From Verrucomicrobiia bacterium (lineage in GTDB: Bacteria; Verrucomicrobiota; Verrucomicrobiia; Limisphaerales; Pedosphaeraceae), in assembly GCA_036268055.1 (NCBI GenBank), contig DATAUW010000001.1:62001-126000 (forward strand): a stretch of 64,000 nt of DNA, in the 5' to 3' direction. This document shows, piece after piece, positions 51,808 through 60,566 of the stretch. A program made the position numbers and the translations under genes. Position 1 is the stretch's first letter. Each line of letters begins with the position of its first letter. Below the pieces are notes generated by a model. The model worked only from the letters and a program-made list of their open reading frames with translations. It was not told where the DNA came from and ran no database searches.

Positions 51808-53214
51808 ATGCAACCCGTTCACACACGATTTTTGCGCGTCTGCGCGTGCGCTCTGATTTCGTTTTTCGTGACCCTGACAGGTTTTGCGCAGGTGCATCTG
51901 TGGCTCACGAATCCCGACCAATCCATATTGTTTCAGGACCAAAAAGACAGCCTTAATTTTGTCACCACGTCCAATGATAACCCAACCATCGTCGTGGATG
52001 AATCCCAAACTTTTCAAACGATGGATGGCTTTGGTTGCTGTCTCACCGGCGGGAGCGCGATGCACTTGATTCGCATGGATGCCAATGCCCGCGTGAAGTT
52101 ATTGCAGGAATTATTTTCCACCAGCGGCACCAACATCGGCCTGAGTTACTTGCGCGTAAGCATCGGCGCATCGGATTTGAACGACCACGTTTTTTCCTAT
52201 GACGATCTGCCCGCGGGACAAACCGATCCCGCCATGAAACAATTCAGCCTGGCGCAAGACCGCGAGGACGTGATTCCCATTCTCAAGGAAATTCTCGCGA
52301 TCAATCCCGACGTCTTGATTCTTGGCTCGCCCTGGTCGCCACCGGCGTGGATGAAGGACAACCACGACACGCGCGGCGGCAAGCTGCTCAAGGAATATTA
52401 CCCCGCTTATGCAAATTACTTCGTAAAATATATCGAAGGCATGAAGGCCGAAAGCATCCGCATTGATGCCATCACCGTTCAAAACGAACCACTCAATCCC
52501 AAGAACAATCCCAGCGTGGAAATGGAAGCGCCCGAGGAAGCCGATTTCATCAAAAATAATCTCGGCCCCGCCTTCGCCAAGGCGAACATTCACACCAAAA
52601 TCATTCTCTACGACCATAATTGCGATCACCCTGAATATCCCATCTCGATTCTCGACGATCCTGGTGTCAGCAAATACGTGGACGGCTCGGCCTTCCATTT
52701 ATACGCCGGCGATATCAAAGCCCTCACCAAAGTCCATGAGGCGCACCCCGATAAATCGGTCTATTTTACTGAACAATGGGTCGGTGCTTCCACTAGCATT
52801 AAACGCGGATTGACCGAGCACATGCGCAATCTGATCATCGGCGCCACGCGCAACTGGAGCCGCAACGTCCTCGAATGGAATCTTGCCGCCGATGCCAAGC
52901 ATGAGCCCCATACAGATCGAGGCGGCTGCACGACCTGTCTCGGTGCGGTCACGATCGAGGGCAACGAAGTCTCCCGCAATGCCGCATATTATATAATGGC
53001 GCACGCGGCGAAATTCGTCCGCCCCGGCTCCGTGCGTATCGCTTCCAATTATCTCACTACACTGCCCAACGTCGCCTTCCACGCGCCCAACGGTGAAAAA
53101 GTTTTGGTCGTTCTCAACAGCAGTTCGCATTCCCAAAATTTCAACATTGAGTATCAAGGCCGGCAGGTGGATTCGGTCTTGAACAGCGGCGCGGTCGGCA
53201 CTTACGTTTGGTAA
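51808..53214 (+). CDS. GH30 family glycosidase (glucosylceramidase-like), secreted
   Basis: A 468-residue retaining enzyme with a signal peptide (ACALISFFVTLTGFAQ). The family start QTMDGFGCCLTGGSAMHL is followed by SYLRVSIGASD, LGSPWSPPAWMKDN, the acid/base ITVQNEPLNP and the nucleophile FTEQWVG. The C-terminal beta-sandwich is short (SVRIASNY to NSGAVGTYVW). GH30 members of this form cleave beta-glucosylceramide, beta-1,6-glucan or related beta-glucosides. With the adjacent GH3 and the symporter it probably degrades a beta-glucan to glucose for uptake. Subfamily assignment needs alignment. Confidence 0.94.
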   Translation: MQPVHTRFLRVCACALISFFVTLTGFAQVHLWLTNPDQSILFQDQKDSLNFVTTSNDNPTIVVDESQTFQTMDGFGCCLTGGSAMHLIRMDANARVKLLQELFSTSGTNIGLSYLRVSIGASDLNDHVFSYDDLPAGQTDPAMKQFSLAQDREDVIPILKEILAINPDVLILGSPWSPPAWMKDNHDTRGGKLLKEYYPAYANYFVKYIEGMKAESIRIDAITVQNEPLNPKNNPSVEMEAPEEADFIKNNLGPAFAKANIHTKIILYDHNCDHPEYPISILDDPGVSKYVDGSAFHLYAGDIKALTKVHEAHPDKSVYFTEQWVGASTSIKRGLTEHMRNLIIGATRNWSRNVLEWNLAADAKHEPHTDRGGCTTCLGAVTIEGNEVSRNAAYYIMAHAAKFVRPGSVRIASNYLTTLPNVAFHAPNGEKVLVVLNSSSHSQNFNIEYQGRQVDSVLNSGAVGTYVW

Positions 53215-53227
53215 ACACGGCATTCCG

Positions 53228-53248
53228 TTTCGCAAAAGTATTGCGAAA
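53228..53248. promoter_or_regulatory. Possible operator or hairpin before the symporter gene
   Basis: TTTCGCAA and TTGCGAAA form a perfect 8-bp inverted repeat around AAGTA, 14 bases after the GH30 stop and 56 before the symporter ATG. No T-tract follows, so an operator or attenuating hairpin is as likely as a terminator. Confidence 0.4.
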
Positions 53249-53304
53249 GAAAATCACGGCAGCTAAATTCCGTTCAATCGCCTTTTTGCAACTGAACTAA
53301 AAAC

Positions 53305-55011
53305 ATGCACATTCATCTCGCCTGGATAGATAAAGCCATTCTCGCCATTTATTTCATCTTTGTGATTGGCATCGGTTGGATGCTCAAGCGCTACATGAAA
53401 GGCAGCGCGGAATTCTTCATGTCCGGGCGTTCCATCCCCGCGTGGGTGACCGGCCTGGCATTTCTTTCCGCCAATCTCGGCGCGCAGGAAGTCATCGGCA
53501 TGGCGGCTTCCGGCGCAAAATACGGCATCATGACCAGCCATTTTTATTGGGTGGGCGCGATTCCCGCGATGGTGTTTCTTGCGATTTTCATGATGCCATT
53601 TTATTACGGCTCCAAAGCGCGCTCGGTGCCGGAATATTTGAAACTGCGCTTTGATGAAAAGACGCGCGGACTGAATGCGTTTTCGTTCGCCATCATGACG
53701 GTGTTTTCCTCCGGCATTTCGATGTATGCGCTCGCGCGCCTGCTGGAAATTTTGCTCGGTTGGTCGTTCGACGGCAGCATTATCGTCTCCGCGACGGTCG
53801 TGCTCGTATATATTTTTCTCGGCGGCCTCACCTCCGCCATCTACAACGAAGTGCTGCAATTTTTTATGATTGTGCTCGGCTTTACGCCGCTGGTTTTTCT
53901 CGCGCTCAAGGACATCGGCGGCTGGTCGGCCCTCAAGGCAAAACTTATCCCGGTCGCCACATCGCAGGGTTATGCCGCCGGCACCTGGACGGATTCATGG
54001 ACTCATATGGGCAGCACCGCGTCGAACCCGATGGGCGTGGAATGGTTCGGCCTCGTGATGGGGCTCGGCTTTGTGTTGTCGTTTGGTTACTGGTGCACGG
54101 ACTTCCTCGTCGTGCAACGCGCGATGGCCGCCAACTCCATGTCTGCCGCTCGCCGCACGCCTCTCATCGCCGCCATTCCCAAAATGCTTTTTCCCGCGCT
54201 GGTGATTTTGCCCGGCATGATCGCCATCGCCTTGCATTATGGCAGTGGAAATAAATTCCTGCCACTAGCCGCCGATGGCACGCCCGATTACAACATGACT
54301 ATTCCGACGCTGCTCGCGAAATATCTTCCGACGGGAATTTTGGGCATCGGTTTCACGGCATTGATGGCGTCGTTCATGTCCGGCATGGCGGGCAACGTCA
54401 CCGCTTTTAACACGGTTTGGACTTACGACATTTATCAAAGTTACATCGCGCCCAAAAAATCGGACGTGCATTATCTTTGGATGGGCCGGATGGCGACGGT
54501 CTTCGGCATCATCATCAGTATCGGTTGCGCCTACCTCGCGGCCCGATTCAACAACATCATGGACATGTTGCAGTTGGTCTTCGGTTTCGTGAATGCGCCG
54601 CTGTTCGCGACCTTTCTCCTGGGCATGTTTTGGAAACGCGCGAATGGCCACGGGGCTTTCTTCGGCCTGCTTGGCGGAACGCTTGCCGCCGCCATTTTCC
54701 ACGGGTTGGCGCTGCCTGAAGGCGCCGTCGTCGGCATCAAGGGCGGATGGATCACTCCCATGTTTCATTTCCACAACGATCTCGGCCAAACTTTCTATAT
54801 GGCCCTCACCGCGTGGACGAGCTGCTTCGTGCTGACCATTTTGATTTCGCTGGCGACCAAACGCAATCGCACCGAGGAGGAATTGAAAGGTCTCGTTTAC
54901 TCGCTGACGCCGAAACTCAAGTCCACTGACGAACCCTGGTATAAGCAACCTGCGACGCTTGGCATTCTTATCCTTATCGCCACGCTGATCCTCAACATCA
55001 TTTTCTGGTAA
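53305..55011 (+). CDS. Sodium:solute symporter family transporter (SGLT type)
   Basis: A 568-residue inner-membrane protein with about 14 hydrophobic helices. It starts WIDKAILAIYFIFVIGIGWM and carries the SSS marks GSAEFFMSGRSIPAWVTGLA, SANLGAQEVIGMAASG, GLTSAIYNEVLQFFMI and GFTALMASFMSGMAGNVTAFNTV. The family couples sodium entry to uptake of sugars, inositol or similar solutes. Its position after GH30, close to GH3 and GH2, suggests glucose or galactose as substrate. A small membrane protein follows after 15 bases, probably co-transcribed. Confidence 0.95.
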   Translation: MHIHLAWIDKAILAIYFIFVIGIGWMLKRYMKGSAEFFMSGRSIPAWVTGLAFLSANLGAQEVIGMAASGAKYGIMTSHFYWVGAIPAMVFLAIFMMPFYYGSKARSVPEYLKLRFDEKTRGLNAFSFAIMTVFSSGISMYALARLLEILLGWSFDGSIIVSATVVLVYIFLGGLTSAIYNEVLQFFMIVLGFTPLVFLALKDIGGWSALKAKLIPVATSQGYAAGTWTDSWTHMGSTASNPMGVEWFGLVMGLGFVLSFGYWCTDFLVVQRAMAANSMSAARRTPLIAAIPKMLFPALVILPGMIAIALHYGSGNKFLPLAADGTPDYNMTIPTLLAKYLPTGILGIGFTALMASFMSGMAGNVTAFNTVWTYDIYQSYIAPKKSDVHYLWMGRMATVFGIIISIGCAYLAARFNNIMDMLQLVFGFVNAPLFATFLLGMFWKRANGHGAFFGLLGGTLAAAIFHGLALPEGAVVGIKGGWITPMFHFHNDLGQTFYMALTAWTSCFVLTILISLATKRNRTEEELKGLVYSLTPKLKSTDEPWYKQPATLGILILIATLILNIIFW

Positions 55012-55026
55012 ACTCCACCACCGCTT

Positions 55027-55245
55027 ATGAAATTTGACCTGCGCTTCCCCATCGGCATTCTCTTCACCATTTACGGGATCATGCTCGTCGGCTACGGCGC
55101 GGCGACCAACTCCGATACCGCGATGTACCAAAACTCCTCGCTCGGCATCAACATCAACCTGTGGTGGGGAATCGTGCTGCTCGTGTTCGGCCTCCTGATG
55201 CTCGGCGGCGCCTTGCTCGGACGCAAAACACCGCCGTCGGAATAG
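55027..55245 (+). CDS. Small two-helix membrane protein next to the symporter
   Basis: A 72-residue protein with two hydrophobic helices (PIGILFTIYGIMLVGYGA and LWWGIVLLVFGLLMLGGALL) joined by a polar loop with NSDTAMYQ and GININ. It starts MKFDLRFPIG. The 15-base gap and shared strand make it part of the symporter transcript. It could be an accessory subunit or stabiliser of the transporter; this is inferred only from position. Its stop is 5 bases from the convergent GH2 stop. Confidence 0.82.
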   Translation: MKFDLRFPIGILFTIYGIMLVGYGAATNSDTAMYQNSSLGININLWWGIVLLVFGLLMLGGALLGRKTPPSE

Positions 55246-55250
55246 TTTCT

Positions 55251-57752
55251 TCAGCGTGTGGCAGACGCCGCCGTGCCAACCAGACTCACAAATTCTGTCG
55301 GTAATCCTTCGCTTGAAACCGACGCCACCGCGCGCCCTTTCAAATGCAAACTGATTTGCGCGCGTCCATTATAAAGCTGCACCACGCGCGAACCCGTTGA
55401 AGTCCCCAAATCATCAATCAACTGGCCGTCTCCCACGAGCCCGAATCGCACTTCATTGATGGCGTCGAGACACGGCACGTTCGCCTGATCAAAGGCCCGT
55501 ACTTCAATGGTCGCCACGCCGTTGGTGCGCCCAATCTCTTTCAACGTCAGTTTCGCCGGCTTGCTCCACATCGCCGTCTGATAACCTTGCGTCATTTCGT
55601 CCGCCACTTCCACGCCGTCGCGATGCCCCACCGCGCGCAATGTATTCATGCCCGCTTTGAACTTCACCATCCACCGCAGACCCGACGCCGGAAAATCTTC
55701 CTGGTTGCGGCGCTTCATTCCCAGGGAAACGCCGTTCACAAAAAGCTCGGCCTCGCGGCAATTTGAAAACACTTTCACTTCCCTGGCTTCGCCCGCCCTG
55801 CCCCAGCGCGTTTGCCACGTGTGGCCGAAGATGTGGATCATCGGTTTCTCCGTCCAGTAACTTTGGAAAATGTAATAGCTTTCCTTGGGCGTGCCATCGC
55901 GCTCGACGACGCCTTTCTGGTTCACTCGCGGCACCGGATTTTCCGGACGCAACGGCGTGGCGAAATCCTTGAAGATCCATTGAGCCGCGCCGGTGAGGTT
56001 CGTCATGCGCTCCTGCTCGCGCAAATGCCAGTCGAACAGATTCGCGATGTAACTCTCCGACCAGTCGCCGTCCTTCGCCGCGCGCGCCGAGCCGCCGCTG
56101 CGCTTGTAAGCCGTGCCTGTCTCCGCCGTTCCGCGATTCGTCGCCACGTCCTGCAAAAATTTCTCCGGCTCCTCCGAGAAACGCCGCGCATGGCTGTCGC
56201 CGCCCCACTCGGCGTGGAAAAAGTGCGGCACGCTTTTGATCGCGCGATCCAGTGTCGCGCGATACTCCGGGTATCTTCCCGAATACCAGCCCGCCCAAAT
56301 GCTCGGCGAATAAACATCCGTCACGTCCGTGCAAAAATTGCAGTAACGAATCGTCGTCTTGCGCGAAGGATCGAGTTGATGCGCGAGCCCATTCAGTTCG
56401 ATCATGAAATCGCGAACCGCATTTGTGTTGAACACTTCAAAATCTCCCGGCCAGCCATTCTCGTTGCCCAGCCCCCACAAAATCACCGCCGGATGATTAT
56501 AATGCTGGTCAATCATCGCGCCCAGCATGTCGCGGCATTGCTGCTTATAACGATCTCCACCGAGGCCACCGCGGCACCACGGAATTTCTTCCCAAACTAG
56601 AATGCCCAGTTCATCACACTGTTCGAGCACGAGCTGCGATTGCTGATAATGACTGAGGCGGATAAAGTTCGCGCCCATGTCTTTGATCTGGCGAAAGGTC
56701 TGGCGCACGACATCGTCTGGGACCGCTCCACCCACGCCCGCGTGGTCTTCGTGATAATGCGTGCCGCGCAAAAGCAATCGCTGGCCGTTCAACTTGAACG
56801 GACCGTGATCGACCCACTCGTACGAACGCACACCAAAATGCTCCGTCACTTGCTGCGAGCCCCCGGCGTATTTCAACGTCGCGGTGCAGGTATAAAGCGC
56901 CGGTGATTTCGGCGACCAAAGTTGGGGCGCGGCGATTTCAAAGTTCGCCACGTCCTTCATCCCATCCCACGGCGCATCTTTTATCGCGAACATCTGGATC
57001 AATTTTCCCGCCGGATCGGTCACGCGAATAGTGACTTCGACCGGCTCCCGCGAACCCGTCGGATTATAAAAACGCGAAAGAACTTTTACCGATGCGTTGC
57101 CGTTCGCATTCAAAGTGGACTCGATATGCACGCGCTCCACCGAGATCGCCGGCGCATAAACCAAACTTACGTGGCGATACAGCCCGCCGTATTTGGTGAA
57201 ATCGCTCAGGTCGGACGGGATGGATTCCGCGTCGCGCCCGTTATCGCACATCACCGAAATCGGCACCGTGCCTTTGTTGAAAGCATTGGTCAACGCCTGC
57301 GCCGCCAGGTCCGTGATGTCCACGTCCCATTGATCGTATCCGCCCACGTGTTCGCCCGCCTTCTGCAACCACACGAACACCTGTGCCTTTTGACCCGCGC
57401 CGTCAAAATGCAAAATCGTGCGCCCATGCGGAAACGGATTCGCCAGTTTCAACCGCGTGCGATACCATCCCTGCCCCTGATAATAATGCTCGTCGGGGTC
57501 CACCGCATCGAACGCATTGAAACAATGCGGCAAGATCACGCGCAACCACGCTACATTGTCGCTCGCCTTGTCGCCGCGCCAGATTTCCCACACGCTTCCG
57601 AGCGTGCCCTGATGATATTCCCAACCGGAATCAAGCCGCGTGGTGTTCGTATCCGCCGATGCCGTGCTGGCAAAAGCGAAGGTCAACATCAACGCCATCA
57701 CGGCGTAATAACTATTAATAATACGCGTAAGAGCATCTGCAAAAGTTCGCAT
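55251..57752 (-). CDS. GH2 family glycosidase (beta-galactosidase type), secreted
   Basis: An 833-residue retaining enzyme with a signal peptide (NSYYAVMALMLTFAFASTASA). The jelly-roll domain begins GWEYHQGTLGSVWE. Two Ig-like domains follow, then the barrel start LRGTHYHEDHAGVGGAVPDD, and the acid/base block ILWGLGNENGWPGD near residue 430. The nucleophile is probably the Glu of FFHAEWGGD near 515. C-terminal domains carry VFSNCREAELFVNGVSLG. Activity may be beta-galactosidase, beta-mannosidase or beta-glucuronidase-like. It is transcribed toward the symporter module and lies 3' of GH36 on the same strand. Confidence 0.94.
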   Translation of the reverse strand: MRTFADALTRIINSYYAVMALMLTFAFASTASADTNTTRLDSGWEYHQGTLGSVWEIWRGDKASDNVAWLRVILPHCFNAFDAVDPDEHYYQGQGWYRTRLKLANPFPHGRTILHFDGAGQKAQVFVWLQKAGEHVGGYDQWDVDITDLAAQALTNAFNKGTVPISVMCDNGRDAESIPSDLSDFTKYGGLYRHVSLVYAPAISVERVHIESTLNANGNASVKVLSRFYNPTGSREPVEVTIRVTDPAGKLIQMFAIKDAPWDGMKDVANFEIAAPQLWSPKSPALYTCTATLKYAGGSQQVTEHFGVRSYEWVDHGPFKLNGQRLLLRGTHYHEDHAGVGGAVPDDVVRQTFRQIKDMGANFIRLSHYQQSQLVLEQCDELGILVWEEIPWCRGGLGGDRYKQQCRDMLGAMIDQHYNHPAVILWGLGNENGWPGDFEVFNTNAVRDFMIELNGLAHQLDPSRKTTIRYCNFCTDVTDVYSPSIWAGWYSGRYPEYRATLDRAIKSVPHFFHAEWGGDSHARRFSEEPEKFLQDVATNRGTAETGTAYKRSGGSARAAKDGDWSESYIANLFDWHLREQERMTNLTGAAQWIFKDFATPLRPENPVPRVNQKGVVERDGTPKESYYIFQSYWTEKPMIHIFGHTWQTRWGRAGEAREVKVFSNCREAELFVNGVSLGMKRRNQEDFPASGLRWMVKFKAGMNTLRAVGHRDGVEVADEMTQGYQTAMWSKPAKLTLKEIGRTNGVATIEVRAFDQANVPCLDAINEVRFGLVGDGQLIDDLGTSTGSRVVQLYNGRAQISLHLKGRAVASVSSEGLPTEFVSLVGTAASATR

Positions 57753-57826
57753 GTGTGAATAAGTGTTATCGTTTCGACTCAGGCCAAGGTTCAGCCTATG
57801 AACCTAGATTTTTCGGATAAAAGCAA

Positions 57827-57849
57827 CACCCCTCTTTAGAGGGGTGCGC
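57827..57849. repeat. CACCCCTC hairpin, copy 2
   Basis: Identical over 23 bases to 51754-51776, here between the GH36 stop and the GH2 start. No other gene-scale similarity links the two places, though the word GCCAAGGTT precedes both. Confidence 0.85.
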
Positions 57850-57860
57850 CAATCACGCAG

Positions 57861-60437
57861 TTATTTTGCCGTTGTCAATTCAACCACGCAAGCCTCGACC
57901 GCTTTCGAGCACGATGGAACGATGCCCTCGCGTATGAGCTGATCGCCCGTCAAAGTCTGCCCTTCCTGCGGCATGGCCGCGCGGCCCGGCGCGGGATTCA
58001 ATTCCTTGACCAGATAATGCCTCGTAGGATCAAGTCCCTGCGGACGCACCGGCAGCGCTTCTCCGTCCTTTAACTGAAATACGAATACCGACGCGTGCGC
58101 CGCGCCAGGCGACACAAAATTCAATGCCCCGCGCACCGAGTCTTGCGGCGCTTCAAGCCGGTACAAATCGCCAAGTTGCGTATCGCGAATGCGTTTGTAG
58201 GCGCTGATGGCCCCCGCGCAAATCGCCTTGTCGGACGCTGATAATTTATTCAGATCCAGGTCCATCCCGAACCGCGCGCTCATCGCCACTGAGCACGCGA
58301 AGTGCATCGGCCGGTTTCCCCAATGCGTCACGTGACTCGCAATCGCCATCGGCGGAAAAAAGTACGAATAATTCCACTGCATGCCCACCCGCACAGTCGG
58401 GTCGGTATTATCGCTCGGCCAAAATTCATGAAAATAACGCAGCGCGCCGTAATCCACGCGCCCGCCGCCGCCCGAGCAAAGCATCAACTCCGTGTTCGGA
58501 AAAGTCGCCGCCGTTTTTTGCATCATCGCGTACAGCGCGTGCACATAATCAATCCACAAATGCGTCTGGCGATCCGGCGCGAGCCACGACGAACCCGGTT
58601 GCGTGAGGTAGCGATTGCAATCCCACTTCGCATAACTGATGTCCGGCACCGCAAGAATATTCGAGATGACATTCCACTCAAAGTCCTGCACCGCGGGCCG
58701 CGTGAGATCGAGCACCAGCTGGTTGCGCTGCAATTCGATCTCGCGCTTCGGCTGCACAATCGCCCAGTCGGGATGAGCCTCGTACAATTCACTTTTCGGA
58801 TTCACCATTTCCGGCTCGATCCAAATTCCGAATCGCAAACCATCCTTCACCGCTTCGCTCGCGAGCGGCGCGAGCCCATCCGGCAACCGCTGGCGATTCG
58901 GCTGCCAATCGCCCAAACCCGCCGCATCATTTACGCGCGGATACTTGTTCCCAAACCAGCCGTCGTCCAAAAGAAAAAGTTCCACGCCCAACTCCTTCGC
59001 CGGCTTGAACAGTCCCGCGATACGTTGGAAATTAAAATCAAATCCCGTCGCCTCCCAGTTGTTCAACAGCACCGAACGCGTCTCGTGTCCGCCGCGCATG
59101 CCGAAGTCCCGCGCCCAGCGATGCAGCTTGCGGCTCATCCCACCGAGGCCATTGTCATTCCACGTCCAAATCATGACCGGCGTGGTAAATGTCTCGCCGG
59201 ACGCAAGGTGATAGGTCGAATCGAAAGGATTCACCCCGCAAAGCACTCGCACACGCTGTCCGGTGTGATCAAACGCGCATTGAAAACTTCCCGACCATGC
59301 CAGCGAGCCCGCCACCACCCGTCCCGAATCTTCACGCGGCGGACCATCCAGCGACAGAATAAACGATGGATTGCCAAATTGATCGGCGCGCACGCCGGTT
59401 TTTGAATCGAGAATCTTCAAGCCGGGCGTGATCGCTTCGGTCACGGGATTCATCTCCTTCGCCCAGTCGCCGTAAAAATGCCGCAGATATAAATTATTCG
59501 TCGCGAACAACAGCGCGGACGACGCCATGCGTTCCAATTTAATTATACCCGCTTCCTTATTCTGTATCTCATTCCACTCCTCGATCACGTCCTCATTCGG
59601 ATGAACGCGCAGACAAAGCGTGACGTTCAGCGGATAAGCCGGGTCCCGCATTTCTATGCGCGTGACCTTGCCCATTTCATCATTCGTTTGAGTCATGCCC
59701 TGATACAAAAGTGCCGTGGAAGTGTTGCCGTCCGCGTGAACTACCTGCAACGCCGGCTCCCAGATATAACCATCGCCCGCCTGCGGATAAAATTCATCGT
59801 CGCGATGGTCGCGGCCCTTGCCCGCGTCGTCACCCAACGGCTGCTGGTAAAGCCGCCCGTCATCACCCACTTCGAAATTCAATTTAAAATGCTCCGTGCC
59901 GACGGTGAATTTTTCACGTGCCGCAAGCGCCACTGGCGCGGCAGAATTCTCCGCCATGACGATTTGCGCATCGGCCCAGTCCGCGTGATCATAACTATTG
60001 CCGTCGCCGCCATCGCCAACGCGCAAAGTCAAAGTCTTCACGCCAGTAACATCCACCTCGACAATCGCCGGAGCCATGCCGCCCTTAAGTACGCCGCTTT
60101 TCCAAAGTGTTTTGCCATCGCCAATGATAAAAAATTCCACGCTCCCCTGCCCGCCCGTGTCGTCATCCACGCCGGCCTGCGCCGTAAACAGTTTGGCCTT
60201 GCCGCCAAGATTGACGCGAAAAATGCTCGGCGCATGTGTGCCGATGCCGTGCGCAAAATGTTTTCCCGCGATCATCAAAGGTTTGCCGCTGATGCTTTGG
60301 TCGGCCCTGGCTTCGCCCCAGCCGCTCGCGACCTGTTTGACATCGAGCGAGGAGAGCGAAACCGTTTCGGCGAAGAGCGAAGGCGCAACCAGGCAGAACG
60401 CGGCGACAAAGAGCCGGTGGGCAAAGGGAAATTTCAT
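57861..60437 (-). CDS. GH36 alpha-galactosidase with N-terminal NPCBM domain, secreted
   Basis: About 858 residues from the ATG at 60435-60437, which begins a signal peptide (RLFVAAFCLVAPSLFAE). Residues about 25-165 are an NPCBM carbohydrate-binding module (GKHFAHGIGTHAPSIFRVNL, FTAQAGVDDDTGGQGSVEFF, ADWADAQIV). A GH36/GH-D clan enzyme follows: LNNWEATGFDFN, LFLLDDGWFG, RFGIWIEPEMVNP and the nucleophile block YAKWDCNRYL. The last markers are CSGGGGRVDYGALRYF and the acid/base WPSDNTD. It should remove terminal alpha-galactose from oligo- or polysaccharides such as galactomannan, outside the cytoplasm. It may share a transcript with downstream GH2. Confidence 0.95.
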   Translation of the reverse strand: MKFPFAHRLFVAAFCLVAPSLFAETVSLSSLDVKQVASGWGEARADQSISGKPLMIAGKHFAHGIGTHAPSIFRVNLGGKAKLFTAQAGVDDDTGGQGSVEFFIIGDGKTLWKSGVLKGGMAPAIVEVDVTGVKTLTLRVGDGGDGNSYDHADWADAQIVMAENSAAPVALAAREKFTVGTEHFKLNFEVGDDGRLYQQPLGDDAGKGRDHRDDEFYPQAGDGYIWEPALQVVHADGNTSTALLYQGMTQTNDEMGKVTRIEMRDPAYPLNVTLCLRVHPNEDVIEEWNEIQNKEAGIIKLERMASSALLFATNNLYLRHFYGDWAKEMNPVTEAITPGLKILDSKTGVRADQFGNPSFILSLDGPPREDSGRVVAGSLAWSGSFQCAFDHTGQRVRVLCGVNPFDSTYHLASGETFTTPVMIWTWNDNGLGGMSRKLHRWARDFGMRGGHETRSVLLNNWEATGFDFNFQRIAGLFKPAKELGVELFLLDDGWFGNKYPRVNDAAGLGDWQPNRQRLPDGLAPLASEAVKDGLRFGIWIEPEMVNPKSELYEAHPDWAIVQPKREIELQRNQLVLDLTRPAVQDFEWNVISNILAVPDISYAKWDCNRYLTQPGSSWLAPDRQTHLWIDYVHALYAMMQKTAATFPNTELMLCSGGGGRVDYGALRYFHEFWPSDNTDPTVRVGMQWNYSYFFPPMAIASHVTHWGNRPMHFACSVAMSARFGMDLDLNKLSASDKAICAGAISAYKRIRDTQLGDLYRLEAPQDSVRGALNFVSPGAAHASVFVFQLKDGEALPVRPQGLDPTRHYLVKELNPAPGRAAMPQEGQTLTGDQLIREGIVPSCSKAVEACVVELTTAK

Positions 60438-60566
60438 TGTGTAAAAATGCCGGATTCGAGATGCGAAAAACTTGCAATATTGTTCAGTGACGAAGATTGA
60501 ACACACGCGCCGAAGTGGATTCAACTACAAACCACTAATCAGACAGAGCTGGCGCGCACGAACGAG

